Positions 22,195 to 35,773 of a DNA stretch of 64,000 nucleotides are shown here, one piece after another. Position 1 is the first letter of the stretch. Each line of letters opens with the position of its first letter. The stretch comes from Costus lasius (Eukaryota; Streptophyta; Magnoliopsida; Zingiberales; Costaceae), in the NCBI GenBank assembly GCA_027563935.2, contig CM050447.1:84615461-84679460 (forward strand). The letters are read 5' to 3'. Under the pieces are notes generated by a model. That model searched no databases, was not told the DNA's origin, and saw only the letters and a program-made list of their open reading frames with translations. A program made the position numbers and the translations under genes.

Positions 22195-24085
22195 TGATGA
22201 CACCAAAATATATAGTATATTTTGTATCATTTTATATATCTTTTCAAGCTCAATTGAAGATCTTTTGCTTATTTTTATGCCAAAATTATCAAATATTGCA
22301 AAATCTACTTCTATTTTGGTTTTTCATGATTTTCAGGTAAAAAGGCACTATTTTGAGGCGTTTTCAAGAAAAATCGAAGACATAGAAGAGTTACCATCAT
22401 CAAGAGGAGATCACCCGACAAATTTCATGCAAATCGAAGCAACTGACCAAAATACAGTAGTGCCGTATTTTATATTACGGTACCGTATTTCCGTACGATA
22501 CCGTAATATCAGAGCACTGCCGTAATTTGGTAGATTTTCATATCAGAAAGTTTCCCTGATTTTACGACACCGCCGTAAAGAATTACCCGGGCCGTATTTT
22601 GGAGCGCTTCAGAACAGAGAGATTCACTGAAATTACGGTACTGCCGTAAACCATTTTACGGTGTCGTATTCCTCAGAGATTTCAGACTAGAGAACTCGTC
22701 CGATTTTACGGCACCACCATTATACCTTTTACGGGTTGTAATTTTGACAAAGGGTTCACAGACCCAAAATACGGCACTGCCGTAAAATAAAACACGACCG
22801 TATTATCTTCCTGGACGCGCGACTTTTTCGGGCCGAATCTTGCGCGGACTATAACTTTTGATCCAGAGCTCCAAATTGAGATCTCGTCTTTAAGAAGAGA
22901 ACACACACGAAGTGAATGCCCTAATTTTTATCCAGTATTGAGAGAGCAATCGACAGAATGGCGCTTAGGGTTTGGCTTTGCGCCGAGAGGCGTGGAGGCC
23001 ACCGCAGGCCGTGATTTTCACACAAAAACTTTGCCTGGAGGAGGAGACAATACCCCAGAAGTTTTAGAGGAAAAAGAGTTCAGTCGGAGGAGGAACCAAC
23101 GAAAGAAGGGGCACGACACTATTCACAGCGTGTTTTGGAGGCAAATTATGGCTGTAATTTCTATTATAGCCGTGTTGTAACGTTGTTTCTTCTTCTTCTT
23201 TGATTTCTAAACACTTTGATACTGTGGCTTATTGTATTTCTCTTTCCATGCATGCTTAATCATATTTTGGGACATGGGTGTAATTCACTTTGATTTCTTA
23301 ATGATTAGATAACTCTTATTTTCGTCAGAATAGTTTTATTATGATGATTCTGCTTATTTGATTGTTTGTCTTTGATTCTCCATAGATTGATGTTATTATT
23401 CATGTTTTAGAGTTCTCGCAAAAAGGACCGAAAGGTGATTTGCTTGAGAACTTGGAACCCTAGAATTGCATATTAGGAACTCTCTTAGGTTAGTTCTTAA
23501 TTATTTGATTTTAGTGATCTTATTGCCGTGATGATAATTTGAATATAGGGTAGAGTTGAGTTGTCAAACGTGGAGATCTTGCACGAAAGTGAGGATAGGA
23601 ACATTGGAGAACCATAAGTAGAACTTGTGTTGAGTCTCGGATGTACGAAAGTGATCCTTGAGATTCCACTTGAGACAATCAACTTAGAATTCGGATGCAC
23701 GAAATTGATCTCGAGTTCTTTGATTGATGATTTACTTATCTTTAGCATTGGGATAGATCTTGCACGAAAGCGAGGATTAGTCCCTGCATGATTGTCTGCA
23801 TGAAAGTGAGATGATCCCTTTATGAAATAAATTAAGTCTTTATATGATAAGATTAGTCTGACGACCTTTTATTTAAATCTAGTCATTAGAATTAAGGAGG
23901 ATGAAACCCTAGTCCCAATGTTTCTCTCTGATTAACTGATTTCGTGTGTTTCCCATTAGTGCTTTGCTATTATTCGATTGCTTAGTTATTAAGAATACAA
24001 CTATTTGGTACTTAACAATAAGGTATCTGTGGTTCGATATCTTTCTTTATTACTTCGAGTATCTGTGCACTTGCGGATCACAACA
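22195..24085 (+). repeat. Athila-like LTR, copy A2
   Basis: It starts TGATGACACCAAAATATATAG and ends ...TTGCGGATCACAACA, 1891 bp. It has the same architecture as A1: the dyad array at 22451-22808 (for example TTACGGTACTGCCGTAAA) and five GCACGAAAGTGA-like motifs (about 23581, 23643, 23695, 23763, 23797). It is closer in sequence to the truncated LTR at 51031 than to A1. It is followed by another tRNA-Asp-type site, so the region reads LTR-interior-LTR-interior head to tail. Confidence 0.82.
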
Positions 24086-24664
24086 AGTTTTTTGCGCCGT
24101 TGCCGGAGACCTTAGTTTTGTTAATATCAAAATAGTTGTTAGTATTGCTAGACTAGGTTTTATTTATTTTAGATTTAACAAGTTTATGACACAGATGTAT
24201 GAAATACATAACAACGACCATGCCTGGATGTATACCACAAATGAATGTGACATAAATCGGACTAGCCACAGGTCCTAGGGCATATACACCAACACTAAGG
24301 ACATGAGTTGAAGTCTAATATCATAATTAGCTATTGGATTTTTGCATCCAAAATAATACATTTGAGTTAATCCCAAGAAGTTGATTTGGATGGATTGGAA
24401 TAGCATGAGTAATGTGTATGCTTGATTAAGTTCTCTGTTTACAGTTGGCTGAGTTCTTTGACTTCTAGAAATTATGGAATCCAACTATTGAACGTTCAAA
24501 ACACCTAATCACTTGATTTCTTCTGATTAGATCTGGGATAACTAGTAGATGTTTTTTTGATTTGGATGCTTGTTTTTAACCTGAAGGATTATCTTTATAC
24601 CTTTCAGGCAATTCACTCTATTTTATTGCTTGAGGACAAGCAAAAATTTAAGTCTAGGAGTATT
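24086..24664 (+). other. Athila-like interior remnants with decayed primer-binding site
   Basis: TTGCGCCGTTGCCGGAGA (24092-24109) is the tRNA-Asp primer-binding site with two substitutions. It is followed by a short stretch similar to 19402-19470. After about 24190 the similarity stops. From about 24290 (ACTAAGGACATGAGTTGAAGTC) the sequence looks like another Athila 3' region, ending CTTGAGGACAAGCAAAAATTTAAGTCTAGGAGTATT at 24664. No coding sequence is recognised. Confidence 0.6.
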
Positions 24665-25990
24665 TAATGTCTTGCATTTTAATTGTAATTTCTAGTATTA
24701 TTTCATCTCAAATTTAGGTCTATTTTAATGTTTTTATACACCAATGAGACTTATTTACTTGATTGTTTCAGAATCTTCACTTTTTCTCATTTTTGTGGAA
24801 TTTCAGGTAAAATAACCTAATATTGAAGTCTTTTAAGATTCTAAAGTCATGGGGTGATTCCTTACGAGAAGACGAAGCTGCACGTCAAATTTGGGTCCAC
24901 TCTGAGCTACTTTAAAAAATACGGCCAGGTGAACCCGGTGGGGTTGACCGGTGCTTTCACGGGATGTATGGAAATTCACATAACACATCACGGCTTGCCT
25001 GTGCTTTTGGTGTTCACCCGTGATTCTCTCGGAGGAGGCTTGCGTGGAAACATACAGGAGACTTCACAGCCTGGTGAACCCCGTGGGGTTCACTGGTTAT
25101 TCTTACACGAAAAAACTGTACAATAGGCTTCACAGCCAGGTGAACCCGGCGGGGTAGACCCGTGATCATGACTCTGCAGTCTGACCTTCACTTAGTTTTT
25201 CTTCGATTCCGAGCCCTAGAAAAATCCAAAAAAGGCTAGAAAATATGTTTTGGAAAGCTAACAGAGAGGCGAATCCAAAGAATATAAAAGCCCTTTTGAT
25301 TGTTGCCAAATTATCAAGAAACTAGCACACGATCTAGCTAGGGTGAACGGAAGAGGTGACACAGCGTTTTTGGGGCGATTTCATGAGATTGGAGCGTCAG
25401 ATCTTCATGATTTTTAGGGATCTTGTTTGGTTCATCCTCTCCTTCCTCTCCAAAATGTTTTGTAGCAATTTTCCTAATATTTTAGAGAGAATTATATGAG
25501 CATTCATGACTATTGGAGCGTCAGATCTTCACGATTTTTAGGGATCTTGTTCGGTTCATCCTCTCCTTCCCCTCCAAAACGTTTTGTAGCAATTTTCCTA
25601 ATATTTTAGAGAGAGTTGTACGAGCTTTCCTGACTATTGTAGTGTAAAACCCTTTTCGGGACTTGGTTGAAGCCCATTGATGAATTATTTCAAGTAATCT
25701 TAACTTATTCTGTTACTTTGAAGTTTGTATGAGCATATTTTACCTTGTTGTAGTTATTTCATGATATTGCTTTGGCCACGTAGTATCGTGTGGTAGTTGA
25801 CGCGATCCTGACCGAGAGGAGGATCATGTTGGCGGATTCCCTAGGTAAAACTTGTGAATTCTTGATACGAGAGTGCTTGGGCTCGAGGGTAACATAATCG
25901 TCCATCGAACTCATTGGGTTAATTAAATTTGAATATGCACTTATCCTTGTGAAATACTTTCAACACAAACAACAGCTACCTCCATTTGTT
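24665..25990 (+). repeat. Athila-like LTR, variant B, 3'-truncated
   Basis: It begins TAATGTCTTGC in the position where sister LTRs have TGATG, and shares spaced landmarks with the A copies (a CAGGTAAAA segment, a CGTCAAATTTGGGTCCAC segment, the ACGAGAGTG motif). Its dyad-bearing segment (24921-25168) has other bases: CCAGGTGAACCCGGTGGGGTTGACC and relatives. It lacks the expected CACAACA end and primer-binding site, so it is truncated. The right limit is approximate. Confidence 0.6.
25388..25635 (+). repeat. 124 bp tandem duplication inside LTR variant B
   Basis: Two adjacent copies (25388-25511 and 25512-25635) start ATTGGAGCGTCAGATCTTCA and end TGACT. They differ at a handful of sites. Confidence 0.9.
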
Positions 25991-26838
25991 CGCAATTTGT
26001 GGAGATATAATGACGCGTAACAGAACTGTGATAGAGAAAATTCAATAAGTAATATTTACTATAATTATAGTAAAAACTATAAAGAGTCCAACATCTTTCA
26101 TGCAATTACCAATGGAATCTATTTGATATGAGCCACTTTTTTCATGAATTAGGTGAATCATTATTAATATGTCAAAATAACATATAGTTTTTGCCTTAGT
26201 CCATTGTTGTGTGCTCGTGGTCAAGGTGGAGAATAACTGGAACAAAAAATGAGCATCACAAGAAGAGTTTTTTTTCTTTATGCTCTTATCATATGTATCT
26301 TTTTTATAAACTTCAATGCAAGAAAAGTTATGAATTGTCATAATTTGGATTTGATGCTAATGATATAAAATTACCTATGTAAGCTCATCGTGAAGATTGA
26401 CAATCTTGTGACTATCTAGCCACATAACTCCATAGAGAATCAATTTGTATGTGTGCATGTATCTCATGAACGGTCACCACTACTAGCAATAGCTTCTTTC
26501 ATTTTAGCATTTGGTTACTATAATAAATTCTATGAACAATCATCATGCCCTATAAGAAGTGCCTCTAAATTGGTGTAAAAAATTCAAATATAAAAAAAAC
26601 TGTTAGAATGGTTTTTTTTAATACCCTTTATTGAACATCCTATTTAAAGGTAATGAGCTTCAAATACAATAATTTTAGAAATGTAGGAGTTGGTGACGGT
26701 TACAAAACAAAGAGTTGTTATTTCTTCATTTATTGTCTATATATGTATCTCTAGCACTCTCATTGTTGATAAGCCTATAGACAAGGAAAAGGACTACTAA
26801 AAAAATAGGGACCAACAAGTTGGTAGCAAATTACTACA
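25991..26838 (+). promoter_or_regulatory. upstream region of the carboxypeptidase-like gene
   Basis: This is AT-rich sequence with no open frame of note. CTATATATG (about 26737-26745) is a good TATA-box candidate about 95 bp before the start codon, and no other TATA-like site lies closer in a comparable position. No known transcription-factor site array was recognised. The junction with the truncated LTR variant B is within about 850 bp of the ATG. Confidence 0.5.
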
Positions 26839-29121
<2,283 letters not shown>

Positions 29122-30296
29122 GTCTATGATACATTCTAAGCACGACACACATGTCAATGACTTATTGTACAAGGATGCATTGGTTGATCTGTATCATCAT
29201 TCCTCATGATAATAATTGCTTAGTGAAGGTTTGTGTTGTATTACGATTAACGATCAAGTATCCAAGATATCATGATTAAAATTTATTATTCTCATGTGCT
29301 AGATAAAAATGTGTATACGTATACAAAATTGTAAACATACAAAAAATTCCAAAATGTTTTACTATAAAATAAATGAAATTTGTATTGAAATTATAAGACA
29401 TGATTGCTTCAACGCTAGTTTGAGGGAAATGTTGACATAGATGCCCAACTGGTAACCCACTACTAAATTTAGAATCTCATGCTTAGTTATTTTATTTTGA
29501 TAATTTGCTTCTCATGTTTGAATCTTAACTTGCTAAGTCTAGGTCTAATCACATTCATCCTTTTGCACTCACACGTAAATAGCCATTGATATCACTGCAA
29601 AATCAACAAGATTTTGCTTCGTAGATTTGTTTCTCATTTTTTTAATATAATTGAACCATCCATGGTTCTTGGGAGCTATCTTGTATAACATCACTCCAAT
29701 TTTTCAAGTTTAGTTTAACTTGTAGATCTCACAGTAGGCTACCAAACGTTCTACTGCACTTTTGAAATTTAGTATTCTGAACTACAATAGCGAGTAATTA
29801 GCTCTCAATTTAGTATTCTAATAGTTAATCAACAAATTTGTAAGTCGCGCAATTCATTTTCACTAGGACTTTAGCAAAAATGGTTTTATGATTCTGACAT
29901 CTATAACCAATTCATCTTGATATCATAGTTCAAGAATCAATCACATTGCATTATGATTTCCTGATTTTAAAGTTTCGTTTTCAACAGTTACCAACAAGGT
30001 TCTCAGCAAACTGACTCTGATTCTAGATTTAACGCCTTCACTAATCTTGCTTGCTTAGTCTACTGAAGTCGAGCTTATTTTAGCCAGAAGCTTAGATCAG
30101 TTTTTGGATTAAATTGGCTGCTACAGTTCTAGTTTACCAATATAGTAGTATTTTGGATCTAGTAAAGAGCAACCAGGTACGCTAGACTATTTACTTTAGC
30201 ATCCTTTATTTCCAGTTAATTCAAACTTAGAAATTATGCATAAACCAATAACTATATGAACTAGAATATAATCAAACTGCTGCTCAAATTCCAAGT
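29122..30296. other. downstream of the carboxypeptidase gene, no gene seen
   Basis: This is AT-rich sequence that should hold the 3' untranslated region and polyadenylation site (AATAATTG about 29210 and AATAAATG about 29367 are candidate signals). No open frame, LTR or RNA gene is recognised. Confidence 0.4.
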
Positions 30297-32961
30297 TGTA
30301 ACATCCCTCAGATCACACCCCACACGCATACAAGTAAAAATACGGGGTTTTAAAAAATTTTTTACTCTTCCATTAAAACACAAGAAGAAAGCGGCATCGA
30401 AGGACATTACTACGGAACTGAAAACCGCACAGAACTGAGTAGGATCGATTACTAGGAAATAGAAATCCGGAAATCCAAAAGAAATCCGGTAGCAAGTATA
30501 CTAAATTACTGCTGCACAGACCCACATATCCTGGAACAAAACAGATGTCCACACTACACATATGTGGAGAACACAAACTTCAGAAATATTGCAGAAACTG
30601 ATTATTCAAATACCAAATACAACAAAAACTCGGTCACACATCTCAAAGTATTTCGACTACAATAAATCTCAAATCGGACATTTCAGAATAATAACAATTT
30701 CAATCAATTAAAACGAGACAACTATAACATATTATAATATCCTGAAAACAGGCATAAGCCCTCAGGAGATCAAACGTGTCATATAATTAAGTTAGGCACG
30801 CAGGCCTGATAGATCTTTAGAAGACAATTCTTAGAAATTATATAAAACATAGCATCATCACAAATTAAGTAGCTGTAGCAATCACTATCTTGATGTCTCA
30901 CCTGAAAATATTTAAACAACGGGGGTGAGCTAAAAAGCTCAGTGAGTAAAAGACACTAAAAGCCATCCATAGTACACATCAAAAATATCATGCTTAACAG
31001 ATAAGATACTTAACATGTACACTCATATCAGCAACAAAACATAATCAAATACAGATACTTATAACAATAGGCATCAAGCATGAGGTAGGATATAAGTATA
31101 CCAACCTATTCCAACTAATCACACCGCCCAACACATCTATACTATAGATCGAAACAGGACTACAGAAAATCAGAGCTGACAGACAGAAAATCAGAATTTT
31201 TAGAATCCAAACAGATAGTCTACATCGGAAACAGAAAGGCCACAGAAGGCCTGAAGACCACAGAAGGTCTGATGACCACAGAAGGTCTGACCCCACCTCT
31301 GCCGAGGACGAGACATTCATGCATATCAGAAACATAATGGTAGAGGAGGTATCAGTGGGTGGCCCCCGTCCCGTCAGGACGTGGCACTCTGGCCTCCAAT
31401 ACCCAGAACAGAACAGAAATAGTGGAGGGAGAACGGAAGGTGAGACCAGCTCACATCTACCCTTCACTAGTGTCTCATGGGTCGTAGTAGACTATCAGCA
31501 CCATTACAGCGCCACAGAAGGAGGGTAAGGACACAGAAGAGTGCTACACTAGGGCATAATTTTTACAGAAAAGGTCATGCTGAAACGGAGGAGTAGGACT
31601 AACCATCACTAAATTCTCACATCATGCCCAAAGTGTCTCACAAACCAGAAAATGACACACCCCAATATCCAGTCCTTAACAAAATTACAATTTGCAGAAA
31701 ATCAAAGCTGAACACACTTCATAATTTTTTACCATCAACCAGAAGTAGTATATGAGTGAATTCCTTGCATTCCTTAGATTTCATGCAACTATCCTTAATT
31801 CATGTCAAACCATTCTATGTTCTCACAAAGGTTATAACACATTCAAAGTTTCAGAAAATTCACAACATATTTACAGAATATAAATTTTTCACATAACAAA
31901 CAATTAAACAAGCCTAGGAATTATATGAAAATCTATACAAATATTCATTGCAATATTCTTCCCCAAAATTCCTAAAAACCGTGAGCCATAAAATCACTGC
32001 AAGGGGCGAAATTTTCAGAATCCTTGTAGAACATACAAATTTCATGAAAATAATTTCAGTCCCCCACTACAGATAATTTTAATTGTACGTTTGTGAAGGA
32101 AAATGACAAAAGCCCCAAAATTGGCCCGAACCATGATTTTCGAAAATCCCTAAGTTCTTAGTTAAATCCTCAAGTTTTGTTTTCTCTAAAATTTCTCATC
32201 AAGCAAATAAATTTTAGAAGAACTACAGACCACAATTTAAGAGATTAAACCATACAGGATAAATTTTTCTCACAAAGGAATATTCGTCCGGCACAGGTAA
32301 ATTGACTGATATTCGAATTTCACATATGCACAAATTTACTTGTAGATTTTTGGTTCATACAGATAATCGTTGCAAATAACGAATTTTAATTGACTGATAA
32401 TCTACAATTTAGCGGATTAAACTTCTTAGGATCGAATTACTCACCGAAAAATCGTCCACAGAGAAAAAACGCCAAGACAGAGGAGCAAAGATCACCAGGA
32501 AATTCGTCCACCACCAGTCTGCCACCACCAGCGTCAGGAATTTCAGGAGGCGCCAAGCACAGTGAGGGGCGACGACCACAGGCGGCTAGGGCAAGAAAAC
32601 CAACAAAAGTCGTGAGGGAGAGGAGCCCTCACGCAATTCCTCTTTTTTTTTCCCACCCCAAACGGATCCAAGATCCAATAACCCAGTTAACTTAAGTGAA
32701 AAATCAGTTTTATGGGCTTACCTGGGCTTAACCACCCTGCGCCACTCCAATAACATCAGAAATATGCGCCACTATGGTGGAAGAAATTCCAGGAGCAAAG
32801 AATCAAGGTTGAGGGTTCAAATCCCCAACCAAAATAATTATTTTTGCCCTGTAGGAAAAATTCCTACACTTAGGCAAAAATCCCAAAATTTTAACAGATA
32901 AAAATACAGAAACAAAATTTCTAACCTTAAATCATAATTCAGAAAAATCGAGGGCGTTACA
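30297..32961 (-). mobile_element. solo LTR of a Tekay-type Ty3/gypsy element
   Basis: Read on the minus strand it starts TGTAACGCCC and ends GGGATGTTACA, 2665 bp. It is flanked by the identical 5-mers CAAGT (30292-30296 and 32962-32966), so it is a complete solo LTR left by recombination between two LTRs. It shares landmarks with the LTR at 5718: the GTGAGCT...AGCTCAGTGAGT segment near 30925 and one copy of the GTGCCACGTC...GACGGGGGCCACC unit near 31350-31390. No gag-pol or primer-binding site is present. Plus-strand open frames inside it (31319, 32390) are antisense to the LTR and have no family resemblance. Confidence 0.92.
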
Positions 32962-32966
32962 CAAGT

Positions 32967-34032
32967 ATCCTAGGAGCTGTCCTAAAATCAACTCTAAGAA
33001 CCAGGATACCCTGAGGATTTTGAGAAGATCATTCAAGACCCACAACCTAGGGACATCAACATAGAAACACCACCAGGATCTAATACTAGGAACCTGAGTG
33101 AGAAGATGCCTACATCTGACCTCAACCCACTCCTAAAAGAGAAGGTAAAGGTTTCCACACAGAAATCAAACTAAATCCCTTTAGCTTTGATGTCATCTTA
33201 ATGGAAGAGGCACGTGCATCTATAGAAAAATTAATTTTGATTAAAAAAATAGTCCAACACCATAGAAAGAATTAAATAACTTAATTAGCACTAACAAATA
33301 TAAAAAAAATATGTACATTCTATTTAACAAAGTTAAACAATCAATTTATGTGAATATCAACATGCAAGGAGTCAATTTATGTGAATACCAACATACATAC
33401 AAGGGACCGCTATATGGATGAAATTTTTTTTTACAATGTTATTTAGAAACAACTACTAGAAACGACATGAGTGTGGAGGAAGTGCACTAAAATGAAGCTC
33501 TTAGCAATTTTTTAAGAATAAGGCATACCTATATTTATCTTATTAACTAAGGATGACCACAATAAGATTCTTAGGAGTTATACTAAGCAACAAAATAAAC
33601 TTAGGCCACTAGGAAAATCTCAAAGTGGAACATTTTCAACTGTGCATATACGTTAGTGCTTGGTTAAACAAAATTATCATGCTTCCTTAGTTGATATCTC
33701 ATGAGCCCTAGGAAGAGAACATGTTATGGGTGAACAAATGACTAAGAAAATAAAATCAAGCATATATACAAAGGAAAAGCCTCATATACGTGCTTATAAA
33801 TACTAACAAACCCTAGATGAGTAGTTATTTCACTTATTAGCTAAAGCTTTTCCAGATAATTCTCATGAGATTTTGCGTAATCAAACATTCTTTTCACAAA
33901 TATTTTAGTCCCCACATTTAAAACAAGCCAAGGCGGGCATAAATGAACTATGACAACATAACTGAGCCCTGCCCAATACAAAGATCATCCATATCATGGG
34001 TAAAATACTCTACAGTCCTATGACCGTAAAAT
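32967..34032. other. AT-rich stretch with one short unrecognised coding-like segment
   Basis: From about 33000 to 33173 a plus-strand frame without a preceding ATG is open for about 58 codons (contains EDFEKIIQDPQPRDIN and ends KVSTQKSN). It may be an exon or transposon remnant; I do not recognise it. The rest is AT-rich and featureless to my reading. Confidence 0.3.
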
Positions 34033-35757
34033 TGTCATGTCCAAAACTTTGGATTTTTCACCCAATAATAATATTATGAGTTCAGAAGTATTATGTTGGA
34101 TTTTTCTAGAATTTTTATGAAAGTTTTAGGTTCTTTCTCAGTTTCATAAAAGGTTAAATTAAATAAATATATTTAAAATTTTCCATTTATTTAGTTATGA
34201 AAGGTTAATATTTGTCCTTAGATGGCTCTAAGTTTAAGAGCAATTGCGTGATTAAGTCTCAGATTAGGTGAAATATGATTTAGTTTAGCTAAATCTAGAC
34301 TATTTTGCACAATTTTAGCCTATTCAAGAGGCTTTGAATCAGTTCAATCAAATAGAGACCGGTTCAGAAAATTTTAAACTAGATCTATCCCATGTTAGCT
34401 TTATTCTACTTGTTAGACATTGATTTGATTGTTTTTATATGTAAATCAACTATGTAGATTGATTGGTTCATCTAATTAGTCTCACATGTTGAACTTTATG
34501 TAAAAAAAAATTATTGGATCCTAATAAGCTGAATCCTCAAACTTGCTTCTATAGATTTGTATATGCCTTCTACCAGTTTATATTATCTATATTTAGTTTA
34601 TCAATCTAGCAACTTTGGTGTATACAATTTATACATGTTGACATCTTTAGATGTGATTACCGATTATCGTGTTGTCATTCATAGATATGTTTAGATTATT
34701 ATCCAGACATCTTAGATGTGTTCATAGATTATCATGTTCACAGCCTTAGAGTTGTTTACTCATTATTGTGTTGACATCCTTAGTTATGTTTATTGATTAT
34801 CATGTTGGCATCCTTAGATGTGTTTTCTAATTATCATGTTGGCATCTTTGGATGTGTTCAAAGGTTATTATTTTGCATCCTTTGATGTGTTTTTAGTTTA
34901 TAAGTTTTGCATCCCTTTAATTGTGTACAATTTAATGGTTTGGCATCTTTTGATGTGTATATAGTTTAACAAATGTGGCGTAATTTGATGTGTTTATAGA
35001 TATTCTTGTTATATCCTAGTTGCACATGTTATTAGTATCATAGTGATACTTACTCTTATACTAGTAATATCTTACTTGTACAATACTTTGATTGGGCACA
35101 CAGATATCCACATAGTGGACAGGACCAGATCCCTAGTTTATTATAGCAAGCATTTTAAGACATGTACACATGGTGGTGCACATGATCATCTCAAAGTGTG
35201 TGTGGGGGCACCACTCTATATTACGAGCAGAGTGACAACTCCAAGAGCCCGCGGATTGGGATGATGACCAAATGGATTATATTAGTGCTCTCATATCCAT
35301 ATACATGTATAGTTTGACATCTTTGTAGTTGCTATCTTCATCAAACTACAGATACATGTAGCTTTGTTGTATTTCATATTTATATATCACTCTTTGTATT
35401 TCTTTTAGTTGGTCTTCCCTCCTTCGGTTTTAGGTGACTACCCTTCCACTAGAAGAGGCTTACTCAACATTGTTGTTGATAATTGTTGACTTACAGATTC
35501 TAGTTCAGACTAAGGAAATTAGCTCAAGGACAAGAGGATTTTTTTTTAACTTCAAGATAAATGTTGAACATGTAAGTGAATTCATTGATATATTTGTGAA
35601 AATTTGTATTGGTGTAAAAGCTCAAATTTAAACACTTATGCTAAATTATTTTAAATTTAATGGTATAATGTTATAGATAAACATGTTTTATAATATTTGG
35701 ACTTAAGATAGCAGGTATAGTTGTTATATCTTGGTTTGGTTTTATTAGGGGGTAACA
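34033..35757 (+). repeat. decayed Ty3/gypsy LTR
   Basis: It begins TGTCATGTCCAAAAC and ends GGGGGTAACA, 1725 bp. It is followed after four bases by TGGTATCCGAGG, a primer-binding site like that of the Tekay-like element with one change. TG...CA ends and the PBS position support a 5' LTR of a chromovirus-type element. No gag-pol follows, so the element is truncated or decayed. A 34 bp minisatellite lies inside it. Confidence 0.65.
34638..35005 (+). repeat. degenerate 34 bp minisatellite, about 11 copies
   Basis: The consensus is close to TTGGCATCCTTAGATGTG followed by TTTATAGATTATCATG. Units range from 31 to 34 bp and are well diverged, so the array is old. Confidence 0.8.
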
Positions 35758-35761
35758 AAAA

Positions 35762-35773
35762 TGGTATCCGAGG
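35762..35773 (+). other. primer-binding site of the decayed gypsy element
   Basis: TGGTATCCGAGG differs from TGGTATCAGAGG (Tekay-like site at 8766) at one base. Confidence 0.6.

Noticed and set aside
17475..24085. A1 and A2 as the two LTRs of one recently inserted element
   Set aside because: They are too diverged, and the flanks are Athila-like interior on both sides rather than a target duplication.
32390..32695. 101-codon plus-strand frame
   Set aside because: It is antisense within the solo LTR at 30297-32961.
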